A stretch of 64,000 bases of DNA from Ornithinimicrobium pekingense DSM 21552 (lineage in GTDB: Bacteria; Actinomycetota; Actinomycetes; Actinomycetales; Dermatophilaceae): NCBI RefSeq assembly GCF_000421185.1, contig NZ_ATWJ01000011.1, forward strand, positions 248,001 to 312,000, given 5' to 3'. The position numbers were made by a program, and so were the translations under genes. This document shows, in pieces, positions 50,859 to 59,470 of this stretch; within the stretch, counting starts at the first letter, position 1; each line of letters opens with the position of its first letter. Under the pieces are notes generated by a model. That model was not told the DNA's origin. It was given only the letters and a program-made list of their open reading frames with translations, and did not search any database.

Positions 50859-50878
50859 ATGAGAGTGCTCTCATGCAC
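50859..50878. promoter_or_regulatory. palindrome shared with 32873-32896, at a promoter
   Basis: ATGAGAG-TG-CTCTCATGCAC. TAGAGT at 50883-50888 may be the -10 of the UBP gene and the palindrome then covers its -35, a classical operator position. Confidence 0.5.
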
Positions 50879-50912
50879 GGGCTAGAGTCGCCAGGGACAG
50901 GAAGGGAGCGCC

Positions 50913-51230
50913 ATGAGCCAGCCCTGCGACCACGTCGCCGAGGCCCGCGAGGTCACCCCCTCGGCCAACGGCTGCGAGGACTGCCTGCGCACCGGTGACC
51001 GGTGGGTCCACCTGCGCCTGTGCATGACGTGCGGGCACGTCGGGTGCTGCGACAGCTCGCCCAACAAGCACGCGCGGGCGCACTTCCACGAGGTCGGCCA
51101 CCCGCTGGTCCGCTCCTTCGAGCCGGGCGAGGACTGGTGGTGGTGCTACGCCGACGAGGTGGTCTTCCAGGTGCCCGGCGCGCCACCGGCACCGTCGTGG
51201 GTCAAGGGCGACCCGGCCGCCGGACGCTGA
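50913..51230 (+). CDS. UBP-type zinc-finger protein
   Basis: A 105-residue protein that is almost wholly a ZnF-UBP domain: CDHVAEAREV, CEDCLRTGDRWVHLRLCMTCGHVGCCDSSPNKHARAHFHEVGHPLVRSFEPGEDWWWCYADE. The Cys and His ligands for two or three zinc ions are intact. In eukaryotes this domain binds ubiquitin C-termini; the stand-alone bacterial form has no established role. GGGAG precedes the ATG. Confidence 0.92.
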   Translation: MSQPCDHVAEAREVTPSANGCEDCLRTGDRWVHLRLCMTCGHVGCCDSSPNKHARAHFHEVGHPLVRSFEPGEDWWWCYADEVVFQVPGAPPAPSWVKGDPAAGR

Positions 51231-51251
51231 GGCGGCTCAGCTCCCGATGGC

Positions 51252-51917
51252 TCAGCTCTCGAAGCGGTAGCCGATCCCCCGGACCGTGGTGATCCGCTCG
51301 GCGCCCAGCTTGGTGCGCAGGTAGCGGATGTAGACGTCGACGACGTTGGAGGCGCCGGTCACCTCATACCCCCAGACCCGGTCGAGCAGCTGCTCGCGGG
51401 AGAGCGCCTGCCCGGCGTGCTCCATGAGCTCCCTGGCCAGGGTGAACTCGCGGGCCGAGAGCTCGACGGGGCGGCCGTCGACCGCCGCGGTGTGCGCGAC
51501 GAGGTCGAGGGTGACGCCGCCGGCGGAGATCTGCTGGGTCTCGGTGACGGCGCTGGCGGGCTTGCGCAGCCGGGCGCGGACGCGGGCGAGCAGCTCCTCG
51601 ACCCGGAACGGCTTGGCCAGGTAGTCGTCGGCCCCGCTCTCCAGCCCGGAGACGGTGTCCTCGACGGAGTCGCGGGCGGTGCACATGATCACCGGCACCG
51701 GGTCCTCCATCGTGCGCAGCATCCGCAGCACGGTGAAGCCGTCCATCCGCGGCAGGCCGACGTCGAGCACCACCAGGTCGACGTCGGCGTTGGCCACCGC
51801 CTCGAGGGCGGCGATCCCGTCACCGACCACGCTGGTGCGGTAGCCCGCGGCCCGGAGCCCACGGTCGATGACGCGCGCGATCCCCGCTTCGTCCTCGACG
51901 ACCAGGATGTGGTGCAT
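51252..51917 (-). CDS. OmpR/PhoB-family response regulator
   Basis: A 221-residue regulator. The receiver has the acidic pair Glu8-Asp9, phospho-acceptor Asp52 (LVVLDVGLPRMDG), Thr80 and Lys102 (DYLAKPFRVEELLARV). The winged-helix output domain ends with VVDVYIRYLRTKLGAERITTVRGIGYRFES. No kinase gene is adjacent; the nearest histidine kinase is at 60510-62009. It is divergent from the iron-uptake operon. Confidence 0.92.
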   Translation of the reverse strand: MHHILVVEDEAGIARVIDRGLRAAGYRTSVVGDGIAALEAVANADVDLVVLDVGLPRMDGFTVLRMLRTMEDPVPVIMCTARDSVEDTVSGLESGADDYLAKPFRVEELLARVRARLRKPASAVTETQQISAGGVTLDLVAHTAAVDGRPVELSAREFTLARELMEHAGQALSREQLLDRVWGYEVTGASNVVDVYIRYLRTKLGAERITTVRGIGYRFES

Positions 51918-51955
51918 GGCGTCAGGCTAACCCGGCCCACCCTTGCTGCTGCCAG

Positions 51956-51992
51956 ACGTGACACTGGTGCACCACGTGCGCCAATGTCACGT
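51956..51992. repeat. palindromic element (family of 57142-57178 and 59471-59529)
   Basis: Left arm ACGTGACACTGGTGCA and right arm TGCGCCAATGTCACGT pair at 14 of 16 positions with a 5-nt spacer. It lies 39 bp upstream of the response-regulator start. Confidence 0.85.
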
Positions 51993-52040
51993 GCGGCGCA
52001 CCTGTGAGGCAGGCCACACCCCATATTCGCCACCCCCAGA

Positions 52041-52070
52041 TTGCGTAATCAGGTAAGGCTGTCCTAAGGT
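52041..52070 (+). promoter_or_regulatory. iron-box promoter of the siderophore uptake operon
   Basis: TCAGGTAAGGCTGTCCTAA (52049-52067) matches the IdeR/DtxR consensus TTAGGTTAGGCTAACCTAA at 15 of 19 positions. TTGCGT (52041-52046) and TAAGGT (52065-52070) form the -35 and -10 with an 18-nt spacer, so an iron-loaded repressor would cover the promoter. Confidence 0.8.
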
Positions 52071-52123
52071 CGTCGGGTCCTGCCGGGAATATCCGGCGCG
52101 TCCCACCGAGGAGACCCCTGCCC

Positions 52124-53212
52124 GTGACCGACATCGTCCGTCGCACCGCGCCCCTGACGGCGCTCGCGCTCACCGCCACCCTCGCCCTGACGGCCTGCTC
52201 CACCGGCCCGACCGGCTCCAGCACCACCGACGGCTCGACCCAGGGCGGGAGCAGCTCGCAGGAGGCCGGCGACGGCGACACCGGCTCCTTCCCGACCACC
52301 GTCGAGCACGCCTTCGGCGAGACCACGATCGAGACCGACCCCCAGCGCGTCGTCACCGTCGGCTGGACCGACCACGAGGTCATGGCCGCACTGGGCGAGG
52401 TCCCCGTCGGGGCCGTCAAGATCAACTGGGGCGGCAACGAGGCCGGCTCGACCGACTGGTTCGACGAGGCCGTCACCGAGCTGGGCCAGGACCCCGCCGA
52501 CATCACCCGCTACGACGACTCTGACGGCATCCCCGTCGACGAGATCGCCGCGATGGAGCCCGACCTCATCATCGGCAGCAACTCCGGCATGAGCCAGGAG
52601 GACTACGACCGTCTCTCCAAGATCGCGCCGACCGTCGCCTACCCCGAGACGGCGTGGGCCACCCCGTGGCGCGAGTCGGTCGAGCTCGTCGGCCAGGCCA
52701 TCGGCCGCCCGGAGCAGGCGCAGGAGGCCATCGCCGAGACCGAGGCCGAGTTCGAGGCGGCCAAGGAGGAGTACCCCCAGCTGGAGGGCACCTCCTTCGC
52801 GTGGGGCTGGTTCAGCCCGACCGACACCTCCACGATCGGCCTCTACAACACCATCGACCTGCGCCCGCAGTTCCTCACCGAGCTGGGCATGGTCAACGCC
52901 CCGCTGGTGGAGGAGATGAGCGGCAGCGAGAACTTCTCGGCCAACCTCTCCGCCGAGCAGGCCGACACCCTCGACGCCGACGTCTTCATCTTCTACACCG
53001 ACGGCGGCTTCACCGCCGACATGCTGCTCGAGGACCCGCTGCTCTCGCAGATCCCGGCCATGGCCTCCGGCGCCTACGTCGAGTCCGGCACGCCGCAGGA
53101 CGTCGTGGGCATGAGCTCGCCGACCCCGCTGTCCATCCCGGTCGCCATCGACCGCTTCATCCCCCAGGTCGCCGAGGCCGCCGCCGTCGCGGCGGAGGCC
53201 GGCGCCCGCTGA
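52124..53212 (+). CDS. iron-siderophore ABC transporter substrate-binding lipoprotein
   Basis: A 362-residue class III binding protein (FepB/FhuD type) with signal peptide and lipobox LTAC (Cys25), a Ser/Gly/Thr linker to about 55, then the TroA-like fold: TIETDPQRVVTVGWTDHEVMAALGEVPVGAV and IAAMEPDLIIGSNSGMSQEDYDRLSKIAPTVAY. It binds ferric siderophore or a similar complex outside the membrane. GTG start after a GGAG. First gene of a five-gene operon under an iron box. Confidence 0.93.
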   Translation: MTDIVRRTAPLTALALTATLALTACSTGPTGSSTTDGSTQGGSSSQEAGDGDTGSFPTTVEHAFGETTIETDPQRVVTVGWTDHEVMAALGEVPVGAVKINWGGNEAGSTDWFDEAVTELGQDPADITRYDDSDGIPVDEIAAMEPDLIIGSNSGMSQEDYDRLSKIAPTVAYPETAWATPWRESVELVGQAIGRPEQAQEAIAETEAEFEAAKEEYPQLEGTSFAWGWFSPTDTSTIGLYNTIDLRPQFLTELGMVNAPLVEEMSGSENFSANLSAEQADTLDADVFIFYTDGGFTADMLLEDPLLSQIPAMASGAYVESGTPQDVVGMSSPTPLSIPVAIDRFIPQVAEAAAVAAEAGAR

Positions 53213-53237
53213 GCAGGGAGCAGCGATCGTCCCGCCC

Positions 53238-54284
53238 GTGAGCACCACCACGACCAGCACGCCGCCGACGCGCGGCGTGCTGGTCGGTCGGCGCCGGACC
53301 TGGTGGCCCCTGGCCGTCGGGCTCGGCGCCGTCGTGCTGGCCGCCGCCGTCTCGGTGGCGGTCGGCTCGCGGACCCTCAGCCCCGGTGAGGTGGTCGGCG
53401 GGGTCGAGGCCGTGCTGCGCGGCGTCAGCACCGACCCGGCCGGCGCGGTCGTCGCCGCGCGCGTCGACCGGACGATCATCGGCATGGTCGTCGGGCTCGC
53501 GGTCGCGATGTCCGGCGCGGCCATGCAGGGCCTGACCCGCAACCCGCTGGCCGACCCCGGCATCCTCGGCGTCAACGCCGGCGCCGCCCTCGCCGTCGTC
53601 CTGGGGATCCAGCTGCTCGGGATCGGCTCGGCGGGGGCGTTCGTGTGGTTCGCCCTGCTGGGCGGCATCGTCGCCGCTGTCGTCGTGTATGCCGTCTCCG
53701 CCGCCGCCCCGGGCGGTCCGGCACCGCTCACGATGGCCCTGGCCGGCGCCGCCCTGACCGCGGGCGGCGTCAGCGTCACCGCCGGGCTGCTGGTCAGCGA
53801 CCGCAGCGCACTCGACACCTTCCGCTTCTGGCAGGTCGGCAGCGTCGCCGGACGGCCGGTCGACCTCGTCCTCGACGTGCTGCCGCTGCTGGTCGTCTCT
53901 CTGCTCGTCGTCGCCCTGTCCGGTCCGGTGCTCAACGCCACCGCCCTGGGCGACGACCTCGAGCGCGCCCTCGGCCAGCGCGTCCACCTCTCCCGCGCGA
54001 TCGTCGCGCTGGGCGCCGTCGGCCTGGCCGCCTGCGCGGTCGCGCTCGCCGGGCCGGTCGGCTTCGTCGGGCTGGTCGTGCCGCACCTGGTCCGGCTCGT
54101 CACCGGCCCCGACTACCGCCGCATCCTGCTGGGCAGCGCGATCGTCGGGCCGGTGCTCGTGCTGCTCACCGACACCCTCGGCCGCATCGTCATGCCGCCC
54201 TCGGAGATCCAGGTCGGCATCATGACCGCGGTGCTCGGCGCCCCCGGCCTCATCTGGCTCGTGCGCAGGACGGCGGTGCGATGA
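53238..54284 (+). CDS. iron-siderophore ABC permease, FecCD family (first)
   Basis: A 348-residue permease with about ten spans. RVDRTIIGMVVGLAVAMSGAAMQGLTRNPLADPGILGVNAGA is the FecCD hallmark and LAGPVGFVGLVVPHLVRLVTGPDYR the ATPase-contact region. It pairs with the next permease. GTG start; its stop overlaps the next ATG as ATGA. Confidence 0.94.
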   Translation: MSTTTTSTPPTRGVLVGRRRTWWPLAVGLGAVVLAAAVSVAVGSRTLSPGEVVGGVEAVLRGVSTDPAGAVVAARVDRTIIGMVVGLAVAMSGAAMQGLTRNPLADPGILGVNAGAALAVVLGIQLLGIGSAGAFVWFALLGGIVAAVVVYAVSAAAPGGPAPLTMALAGAALTAGGVSVTAGLLVSDRSALDTFRFWQVGSVAGRPVDLVLDVLPLLVVSLLVVALSGPVLNATALGDDLERALGQRVHLSRAIVALGAVGLAACAVALAGPVGFVGLVVPHLVRLVTGPDYRRILLGSAIVGPVLVLLTDTLGRIVMPPSEIQVGIMTAVLGAPGLIWLVRRTAVR

Positions 54285-55372
54285 CCGTCAACGCTCCCGC
54301 CGCCGACACCGGGACCGAGACACCCCACCTCGTCGAGACCGTGCCCGACCGCGTCGCCGAGGTCCGCCGCTCCCGCTCCCACGCCCGCCGTCGCGGCCAC
54401 CTCGTCCTCGGCGGGCTGCTGGTCGCCTGGCTGCTGGCCATGGTCGTGCGCACGCTGCTCGGTGACTTCACGATCACCGTCCCCGACTTCTGGCGGATCG
54501 TGCTCGGCACCGGGGAGGTGCCCGGCGGAGCGGAGTTCATCCTGCTGGACTCCAAGCTGCCGCGCGCCGTCGTCGGCACCCTGGCCGGGGTGGCGCTCGG
54601 TGCGAGCGGGGCGACCTTCCAGCTCATGGCCCGCAACCCGCTGGCCAGCCCCGACGTGCTCGGCCTGACCATGGGCGCGAGCGCCGCAGCGGTCTTCACC
54701 CTCGTCATCCTGGGAGGCTCCGGGGCGGCCGTCACCCTGGCCGCCCTCGTCGGGTCCGCGCTGGTGGCCGTGGCCCTGCTGACGCTGTCTGCCTCTCGCC
54801 CCGGCTCGGCCCCGACCCGGATGATCCTCGTCGGCATCGCGCTGTCGGCCATGCTCACCTCGGTGGTGCACTGGGTGCTGCTGCGCGCCGACATCTACCG
54901 CGCGCACGAGGCGATGGTCTGGCTCACCGGCAGCCTCAACGGCGTCACCTGGCGCCAGATCGGGCTGCTCGGCGTCGTCGTGGCGCTGGCCCTGCCGCTG
55001 CTGCTGGCCACCGCCCGCGAGCTGCACCTCGTCGAGCTCGGCGACGATCTGGCCGCCGGCGTCGGCGCCCCGCCCGGCATCGTCCGCGCCCGGGCGCTGC
55101 TGCTCGTCGTGCTGCTCGTCGCGGCCACCACCTCCGTGTGCGGGCCGATCGCCTTCGTCGCCTTCCTCTCCGGCCCGATCGCCCGGCGGCTGCTCGGCGG
55201 CCGGGCCTCGATCGGCGCCGCGGCGCTGGTCGGCGCAGTCATCGTGGTCCTGGCCGACCACGCCGGCGCCTACGCCGTACCCGAGGTGAACCTGCCCGTC
55301 GGTGTCGTCACCGGCGTCGTGGGCGCCCCCTTCCTCCTGTGGCTCCTCACCCGTGAAAGGTCTTCGTCATGA
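54281..55372 (+). CDS. iron-siderophore ABC permease, FecCD family (second)
   Basis: A 363-residue permease, second half of the heterodimer. LPRAVVGTLAGVALGASGATFQLMARNPLASPDVLGLTMGAS and CGPIAFVAFLSGPIARRLLGG match the family, although Thr-Phe-Gln replaces the usual Ala-x-Gln. The first 38 residues are charged and cytoplasmic. ATG overlaps the preceding stop and its stop overlaps the ATPase start. Confidence 0.94.
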   Translation: MTVNAPAADTGTETPHLVETVPDRVAEVRRSRSHARRRGHLVLGGLLVAWLLAMVVRTLLGDFTITVPDFWRIVLGTGEVPGGAEFILLDSKLPRAVVGTLAGVALGASGATFQLMARNPLASPDVLGLTMGASAAAVFTLVILGGSGAAVTLAALVGSALVAVALLTLSASRPGSAPTRMILVGIALSAMLTSVVHWVLLRADIYRAHEAMVWLTGSLNGVTWRQIGLLGVVVALALPLLLATARELHLVELGDDLAAGVGAPPGIVRARALLLVVLLVAATTSVCGPIAFVAFLSGPIARRLLGGRASIGAAALVGAVIVVLADHAGAYAVPEVNLPVGVVTGVVGAPFLLWLLTRERSSS

Positions 55373-56226
55373 CCACCTCCGTGCTCCGCGCCGAACGGCT
55401 CAGCCTCGGCTACGGCGAGCAGACGATCGTGCACGACCTCGACCTGACGGTCCCCGAGGGCAAGGTCACCGCGATCGTCGGCCCCAACGGCTGCGGCAAG
55501 TCGACGCTGCTGCGCGGGCTGTCGCGGCTGCTGCGGCCCAAGGACGGCCGGGTCATGCTCGGCGACCGCGACGTGCACCGGATGCCGACCAAGCAGGTCG
55601 CCCGGTCGATGGCCCTCCTGCCCCAGCACCCGGTCGTGCCGGAGGGCATCACCGTCGGCGAGCTCGTCGCCCGGGGTCGCCACCCGCACCACGGGCTGCT
55701 GCGCCAGTGGACCCGCGAGGACGACGAGGTCGTGGCCGAGGCGCTGGAGCTGACGGCCACCACGCACCTGGTCAGCCGCGAGGTCACCGAGCTCTCCGGC
55801 GGGCAGCGCCAGCGCGTGTGGATCGCGATGGTCCTGGCCCAGCGCACCGACCTGCTGCTGCTCGACGAGCCGACGAGCTTCCTCGACATCGCCCACCAGG
55901 TCGAGGTGCTTGACCTCGTGCGCGACCTGTCCGTCGACCGCGGCACCACCGTGGTGATGGTGCTGCACGACCTGGCGATGGCGGCCCGCTACGCCGACCA
56001 CCTCGTCGCCATGCGCGGCGGCCGGGTCATCGCCGAGGGCAACCCGCGCGAGGTCGTCACTGCCGAGACCGTCTGCGACGTCTTCGGCATCACCTGCCGG
56101 GTGCTGTGGCAGGAGGCCACCGGCGACCTGTCCGTCATCCCCCTCGGCCGGCACCGCCCGGTCGGGCACGTCCTGGGCACCGCGGGCACCCCGCGGATCG
56201 CACCCGAGCTGGAGGTCATCCGATGA
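55369..56226 (+). CDS. iron-siderophore ABC transporter ATPase (FepC type)
   Basis: A 285-residue ATPase with Walker A GPNGCGKST, signature [18 protein letters not shown], Walker B LLLLDEPTSFLD and VMVLHDLAMAARYAD. ALLPQHPVVPEGITVGELVARGRHPH is the Q-loop block common to siderophore ATPases. Coupled on both sides by ATGA overlaps. Confidence 0.95.
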   Translation: MTTSVLRAERLSLGYGEQTIVHDLDLTVPEGKVTAIVGPNGCGKSTLLRGLSRLLRPKDGRVMLGDRDVHRMPTKQVARSMALLPQHPVVPEGITVGELVARGRHPHHGLLRQWTREDDEVVAEALELTATTHLVSREVTELSGGQRQRVWIAMVLAQRTDLLLLDEPTSFLDIAHQVEVLDLVRDLSVDRGTTVVMVLHDLAMAARYADHLVAMRGGRVIAEGNPREVVTAETVCDVFGITCRVLWQEATGDLSVIPLGRHRPVGHVLGTAGTPRIAPELEVIR

Positions 56227-57110
56227 ACGCGCCCCTGACCGACACCCTGAGCCGTGGCGCCCGGCAGGTCGCCGAGCGCGTCGCCAGCGAGGTCTACGCC
56301 CGCACGATGGCCATGCCGCTGGAGCGCACCGAGCACGCCTGCGTCCCGGCGACCGTGCTGGCTGCCGAGTGGGTCGCCCCGCAGCTGCGCCGGCTCACCG
56401 TCCACGCACCCGGCCTGGCCGGTTGGTACGCCCCGCTCGGCCCCGACGAGTTCGTCGGCCTCGTCATGCCGCGCCCCGGCACCTCCCTGCCCGACCTGTC
56501 CGGGATCAGCGGCCCCAACCCACGCCCGGTCATCGGCGAGATGCCCGAGGACGTGCGCCCCGACGTGCGCTGGTACACCGTGCGCGCCTACCGCCCCGAC
56601 CTCGCCGAGATCGACCTCGAGGTCGTGCTGCACCCCGAGGGGGAGGTCGACGAGGGCCCCGGCGCCCGCTGGGTCCGCCTCGCCCGCCCCGGCGACGAGC
56701 TCGCCGTGCAGACCGGCACCACCTGCTACCACCCGCCGGCCGACGCCCGGGTGCAGGTCGTCGCCGGCGACGAGACGGCATACCCCTCGATGGTGGGGAT
56801 CATCGAGGGCGCACGGGGGTATGACGTGGAGCTGCACGTGCTCCTGGAGACCGAGCCGGGCGCCGTCCCCGACCTGCCCTCCCCCGAGCGCGGCAGCGTG
56901 ACCGTCGTCGAGCGCGCCGGCCGCCGGGCCGGTGACGCGCTGGTCGAGGCGCTGGAGGCCGCGGACCTGCCCACGCCTGACTACGGGTGGGTCTCGGGCG
57001 AGCAGGACCTGGCCGCGCGCGTGCGCCGGCACCTGACGCGCGAGCGCGGCGTGGCCAGGACGGCCGTCTACTTCTGCGCGTACTGGATCCTGGGGCGCCC
57101 GCGCGGCTGA
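56223..57110 (+). CDS. siderophore-interacting protein (ViuB-like ferric reductase)
   Basis: A 295-residue flavoprotein of the SIP family. VLAAEWVAPQLRRLTVHAPGLAGW starts the FAD-binding barrel, VRWYTVRAYRPDLAEIDLEVVLHPEGEVDEGPGARWVRLARPGDEL is the signature (R-x-Y-T-x-R), and VVAGDETAYPSMVGIIE leads into the NAD(P)H domain. It reduces imported ferric siderophore to release iron in the cytoplasm. Last gene of the operon; a palindromic element follows. Confidence 0.94.
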   Translation: MNAPLTDTLSRGARQVAERVASEVYARTMAMPLERTEHACVPATVLAAEWVAPQLRRLTVHAPGLAGWYAPLGPDEFVGLVMPRPGTSLPDLSGISGPNPRPVIGEMPEDVRPDVRWYTVRAYRPDLAEIDLEVVLHPEGEVDEGPGARWVRLARPGDELAVQTGTTCYHPPADARVQVVAGDETAYPSMVGIIEGARGYDVELHVLLETEPGAVPDLPSPERGSVTVVERAGRRAGDALVEALEAADLPTPDYGWVSGEQDLAARVRRHLTRERGVARTAVYFCAYWILGRPRG

Positions 57111-57141
57111 GCCGGTGCCGGGGCACCCGGTCTGGTCACCC

Positions 57142-57178
57142 ACGTGACATTGGTGCACAGGGTGCGCCAGTGTCACCC
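57142..57178. repeat. palindromic element (family of 51956-51992)
   Basis: Left arm ACGTGACATTGGTGCA and right arm TGCGCCAGTGTCACCC with a 5-nt spacer. It fills the gap between the converging ends of the siderophore-interacting gene and the M20 gene, so it is not an operator here; it may work as a terminator. Confidence 0.85.
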
Positions 57179-57192
57179 GTCCCGCAGGGACG

Positions 57193-58359
57193 TCAGGGGG
57201 TCGGCAGCTCCGCCCGCACCGCCGCGACGTAGAACGCGACGCCGGCGCCGAGGATGTCGTCGTTGAGGTCGTAGTCGGCGCTGTGCAGCGGCGTCCCGCC
57301 ACGGCCGGGCTCGGTGCCGTTGCCGAGCAGGGCGAAGCACGCGGGCACGTGACGGGCGAGGACGCCGAAGTCCTCGCTCGGCATGACCGGGTCGCAGTCG
57401 CCGACGACGCGGCCGGCGCCCAGGGCGGCGACCGCGGCGGTGACCGCGCGCGCCGTCACCTCGGGGTCGTTCACCGTCGGTGCGAACTCGTGGGTGTAGG
57501 TCACCTCCGCCCGCGCACCGTGCGCCGCGGCGACCCCGGTCGCGAGCTCGCGGATCCGCCGCTCGAGCAGCTCCTGCACCTGCGGGTCGAAGCTGCGGGT
57601 GTCACCGGTGATCCGCACGGTGGAGGGTATGGCGTTGCGCGCGCCGTCGGTCTCGAAGCCGGTGCAGGAGACGACCGCCGGGCGCACGGGGTCGACGTTG
57701 CGGGCGACGACCGTCTGCAGGGCCAGGACGATCTCGGCCCCGGCGACCAGCGGGTCGACGACCGCCTCCGGCCGCGCAGCATGACCGCCGCGGCCGTGGA
57801 CCACGATCGTGAAGTTGTCCTCGCTGGCCATGATCCCGCCGGGCCGCACGTGCAGGTGCCCGGCCGGGACGCCGGGGAGGTTGTGCAGCCCGTAGAGCAC
57901 GTCCAGCGGGAAGCGTTCGAGCATCCCGTCGTCCAGCATCGCCTGCGCGCCGCGGCCCGGCTCCTCGGCCGGCTGCAGCACCAGGCGGACCGTCCCGTCG
58001 AAGCCACCCTCCTCGGCCAGCACGGCGGCCGCGCCGAGCACCATGGCCATGTGCCCGTCGTGCCCGCACGCGTGCATCGCCCCGGGGTTGACCGAGCCGT
58101 GCTCGCGGCCCTCCACCTCCTGGATGGGCAGGGCGTCCATGTCCGTGCGCAGACCGGCCGCGCGCCGGGAGGTGCCGCGGGTCAGGGAGGCGACGGCGCC
58201 CGTGCCGCCGATGCCGCGCGCGACGTCATACCCGAGGCCCCCCAGCACCGCGGCCAGGTAGTCGACGGTCGCGTGCTCGCTGAACGCCGTCTCGGGGTGA
58301 CGGTGCAGGTGGTGGCGCCAGGTGCGCAGGCGGGCGTCGCTCGGTCGGGCGTCGCTCAT
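57193..58359 (-). CDS. M20-family amidohydrolase
   Basis: A 388-residue metallopeptidase of the M20D type. RTWRHHLHRHPETAFSEHATVDYL is the family start, LRTDMDALPIQE holds an Asp ligand, and HACGHDGHMAMVLGAAAVL, LQPAEEPGRGAQAML and a late His in TPLHSADYD complete the dinuclear site. It hydrolyses N-acyl amino acids or similar amides. ATG 58359 overlaps the lyase stop as ATGA. Pairing with a DpaL-like lyase recalls the ygeX-ygeY gene pair. Confidence 0.92.
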   Translation of the reverse strand: MSDARPSDARLRTWRHHLHRHPETAFSEHATVDYLAAVLGGLGYDVARGIGGTGAVASLTRGTSRRAAGLRTDMDALPIQEVEGREHGSVNPGAMHACGHDGHMAMVLGAAAVLAEEGGFDGTVRLVLQPAEEPGRGAQAMLDDGMLERFPLDVLYGLHNLPGVPAGHLHVRPGGIMASEDNFTIVVHGRGGHAARPEAVVDPLVAGAEIVLALQTVVARNVDPVRPAVVSCTGFETDGARNAIPSTVRITGDTRSFDPQVQELLERRIRELATGVAAAHGARAEVTYTHEFAPTVNDPEVTARAVTAAVAALGAGRVVGDCDPVMPSEDFGVLARHVPACFALLGNGTEPGRGGTPLHSADYDLNDDILGAGVAFYVAAVRAELPTP

Positions 58360-59423
58360 GCGGAGTCCAGGCCTTCGGTGGAGAGGAGGACGACGACGGC
58401 GTCCGGAGGCAGGTCGAGGTCCGTTCGCCGGCCGGGGTCGGCGAGCGCCGCGCCGACCCCGGCCAGGGTGGCCGCACCGCACGGTCCGGAGGAGACGCCG
58501 AGCGTCTCGAGGTCGCGGGATGCCGCGAGCGCCTCGGCGTCGGTGACGGTGACGGCCGCGTCGCAGCCGCCCTGCAGCACCGGCCAGGCCAGGCTGGAGA
58601 CGGTGCCGCAGTTGAGGCCGGCCATGACGGTCGTTGCGGTCGGCACCGGAACGGGTGTGCCGGCTCGCAGGCTCGCGAGCAGGCCCGCCGCGGTGTCGGG
58701 CTCGACGGACAGGACACGGGTGGGGTGGACGTCACCACCGGTCGGGGTTGTCGCGGGGCCCGGCACGACGCCGCTGCGGTAGTGCGCGACCACGGCCTGC
58801 GCGAGCGACCCGACCCCGACCGGCACGGCGACGAGGTCCGGCTGCCGGCCGAGCGCCTCGTCGACCTCGGCGAGCAGCGTCCGGTAGCCCTCGACGATCC
58901 ACTGCGGCACCTCCTCGTAGCCGTCCCAGGCGGTGTCCTGCACCAGCTCGCGCCCCGGGTCGGCGTCGGCGTGCTCGGCCGCGGCCCGCACGGCCACGTC
59001 GTAGTCACCGTCGACCCGGACCACCTGGGCCCCCTCGTCCGCGATCCGGGCCGCCGTGCTCCCGGGCATGACGTCGGGGACGAAGACCGTCGCCGACGTG
59101 CCCAGCTCGCGGGCGGTCCGGGCGACGGCCCGGCCGTGGTTGCCGTCGGTGGCGGTGACCAGGTGGGCCCCGGGGTGGCGGTCCAGCGTCTGCCGGCAGG
59201 CCCACGAGGCACCCAGGATCTTGAACGCGGGCAGCCCGAGCCGAGAGGACTCGTCCTTGACGAGCACGCGGCCCACACCGAGCTCGGCGGCGAGGGCGGG
59301 CAGGTCGACCAGCGGGGTGGGCCCGTAGCCGGGCAGGGTGCGGTGGAACTCCCGCGCCGCGCCCGACCCGTCGTCGGGCAGGGACCAGCGCCGGGCGGAG
59401 GGGTTGGTGAACCAGGACGTCAT
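58356..59423 (-). CDS. PLP-dependent lyase, diaminopropionate ammonia-lyase type
   Basis: A 355-residue fold-type II PLP enzyme. VLVKDESSRLGLPAFKILGASWA holds the PLP lysine, LVTATDGNHGRAVARTARELG the phosphate-region Asn, and GVGSLAQAVVAHY the Gly loop. This pattern is that of diaminopropionate ammonia-lyase, which splits 2,3-diaminopropionate to pyruvate and ammonia, although the protein is about 40 residues shorter than E. coli YgeX. Coupled with the M20 hydrolase. Threonine dehydratase-like activity remains possible. Confidence 0.82.
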   Translation of the reverse strand: MTSWFTNPSARRWSLPDDGSGAAREFHRTLPGYGPTPLVDLPALAAELGVGRVLVKDESSRLGLPAFKILGASWACRQTLDRHPGAHLVTATDGNHGRAVARTARELGTSATVFVPDVMPGSTAARIADEGAQVVRVDGDYDVAVRAAAEHADADPGRELVQDTAWDGYEEVPQWIVEGYRTLLAEVDEALGRQPDLVAVPVGVGSLAQAVVAHYRSGVVPGPATTPTGGDVHPTRVLSVEPDTAAGLLASLRAGTPVPVPTATTVMAGLNCGTVSSLAWPVLQGGCDAAVTVTDAEALAASRDLETLGVSSGPCGAATLAGVGAALADPGRRTDLDLPPDAVVVLLSTEGLDSA

Positions 59424-59470
59424 GGCCGTCAGTCTCGATGGCGCCGACTCCGGAGTCCAGCACCCGGACC

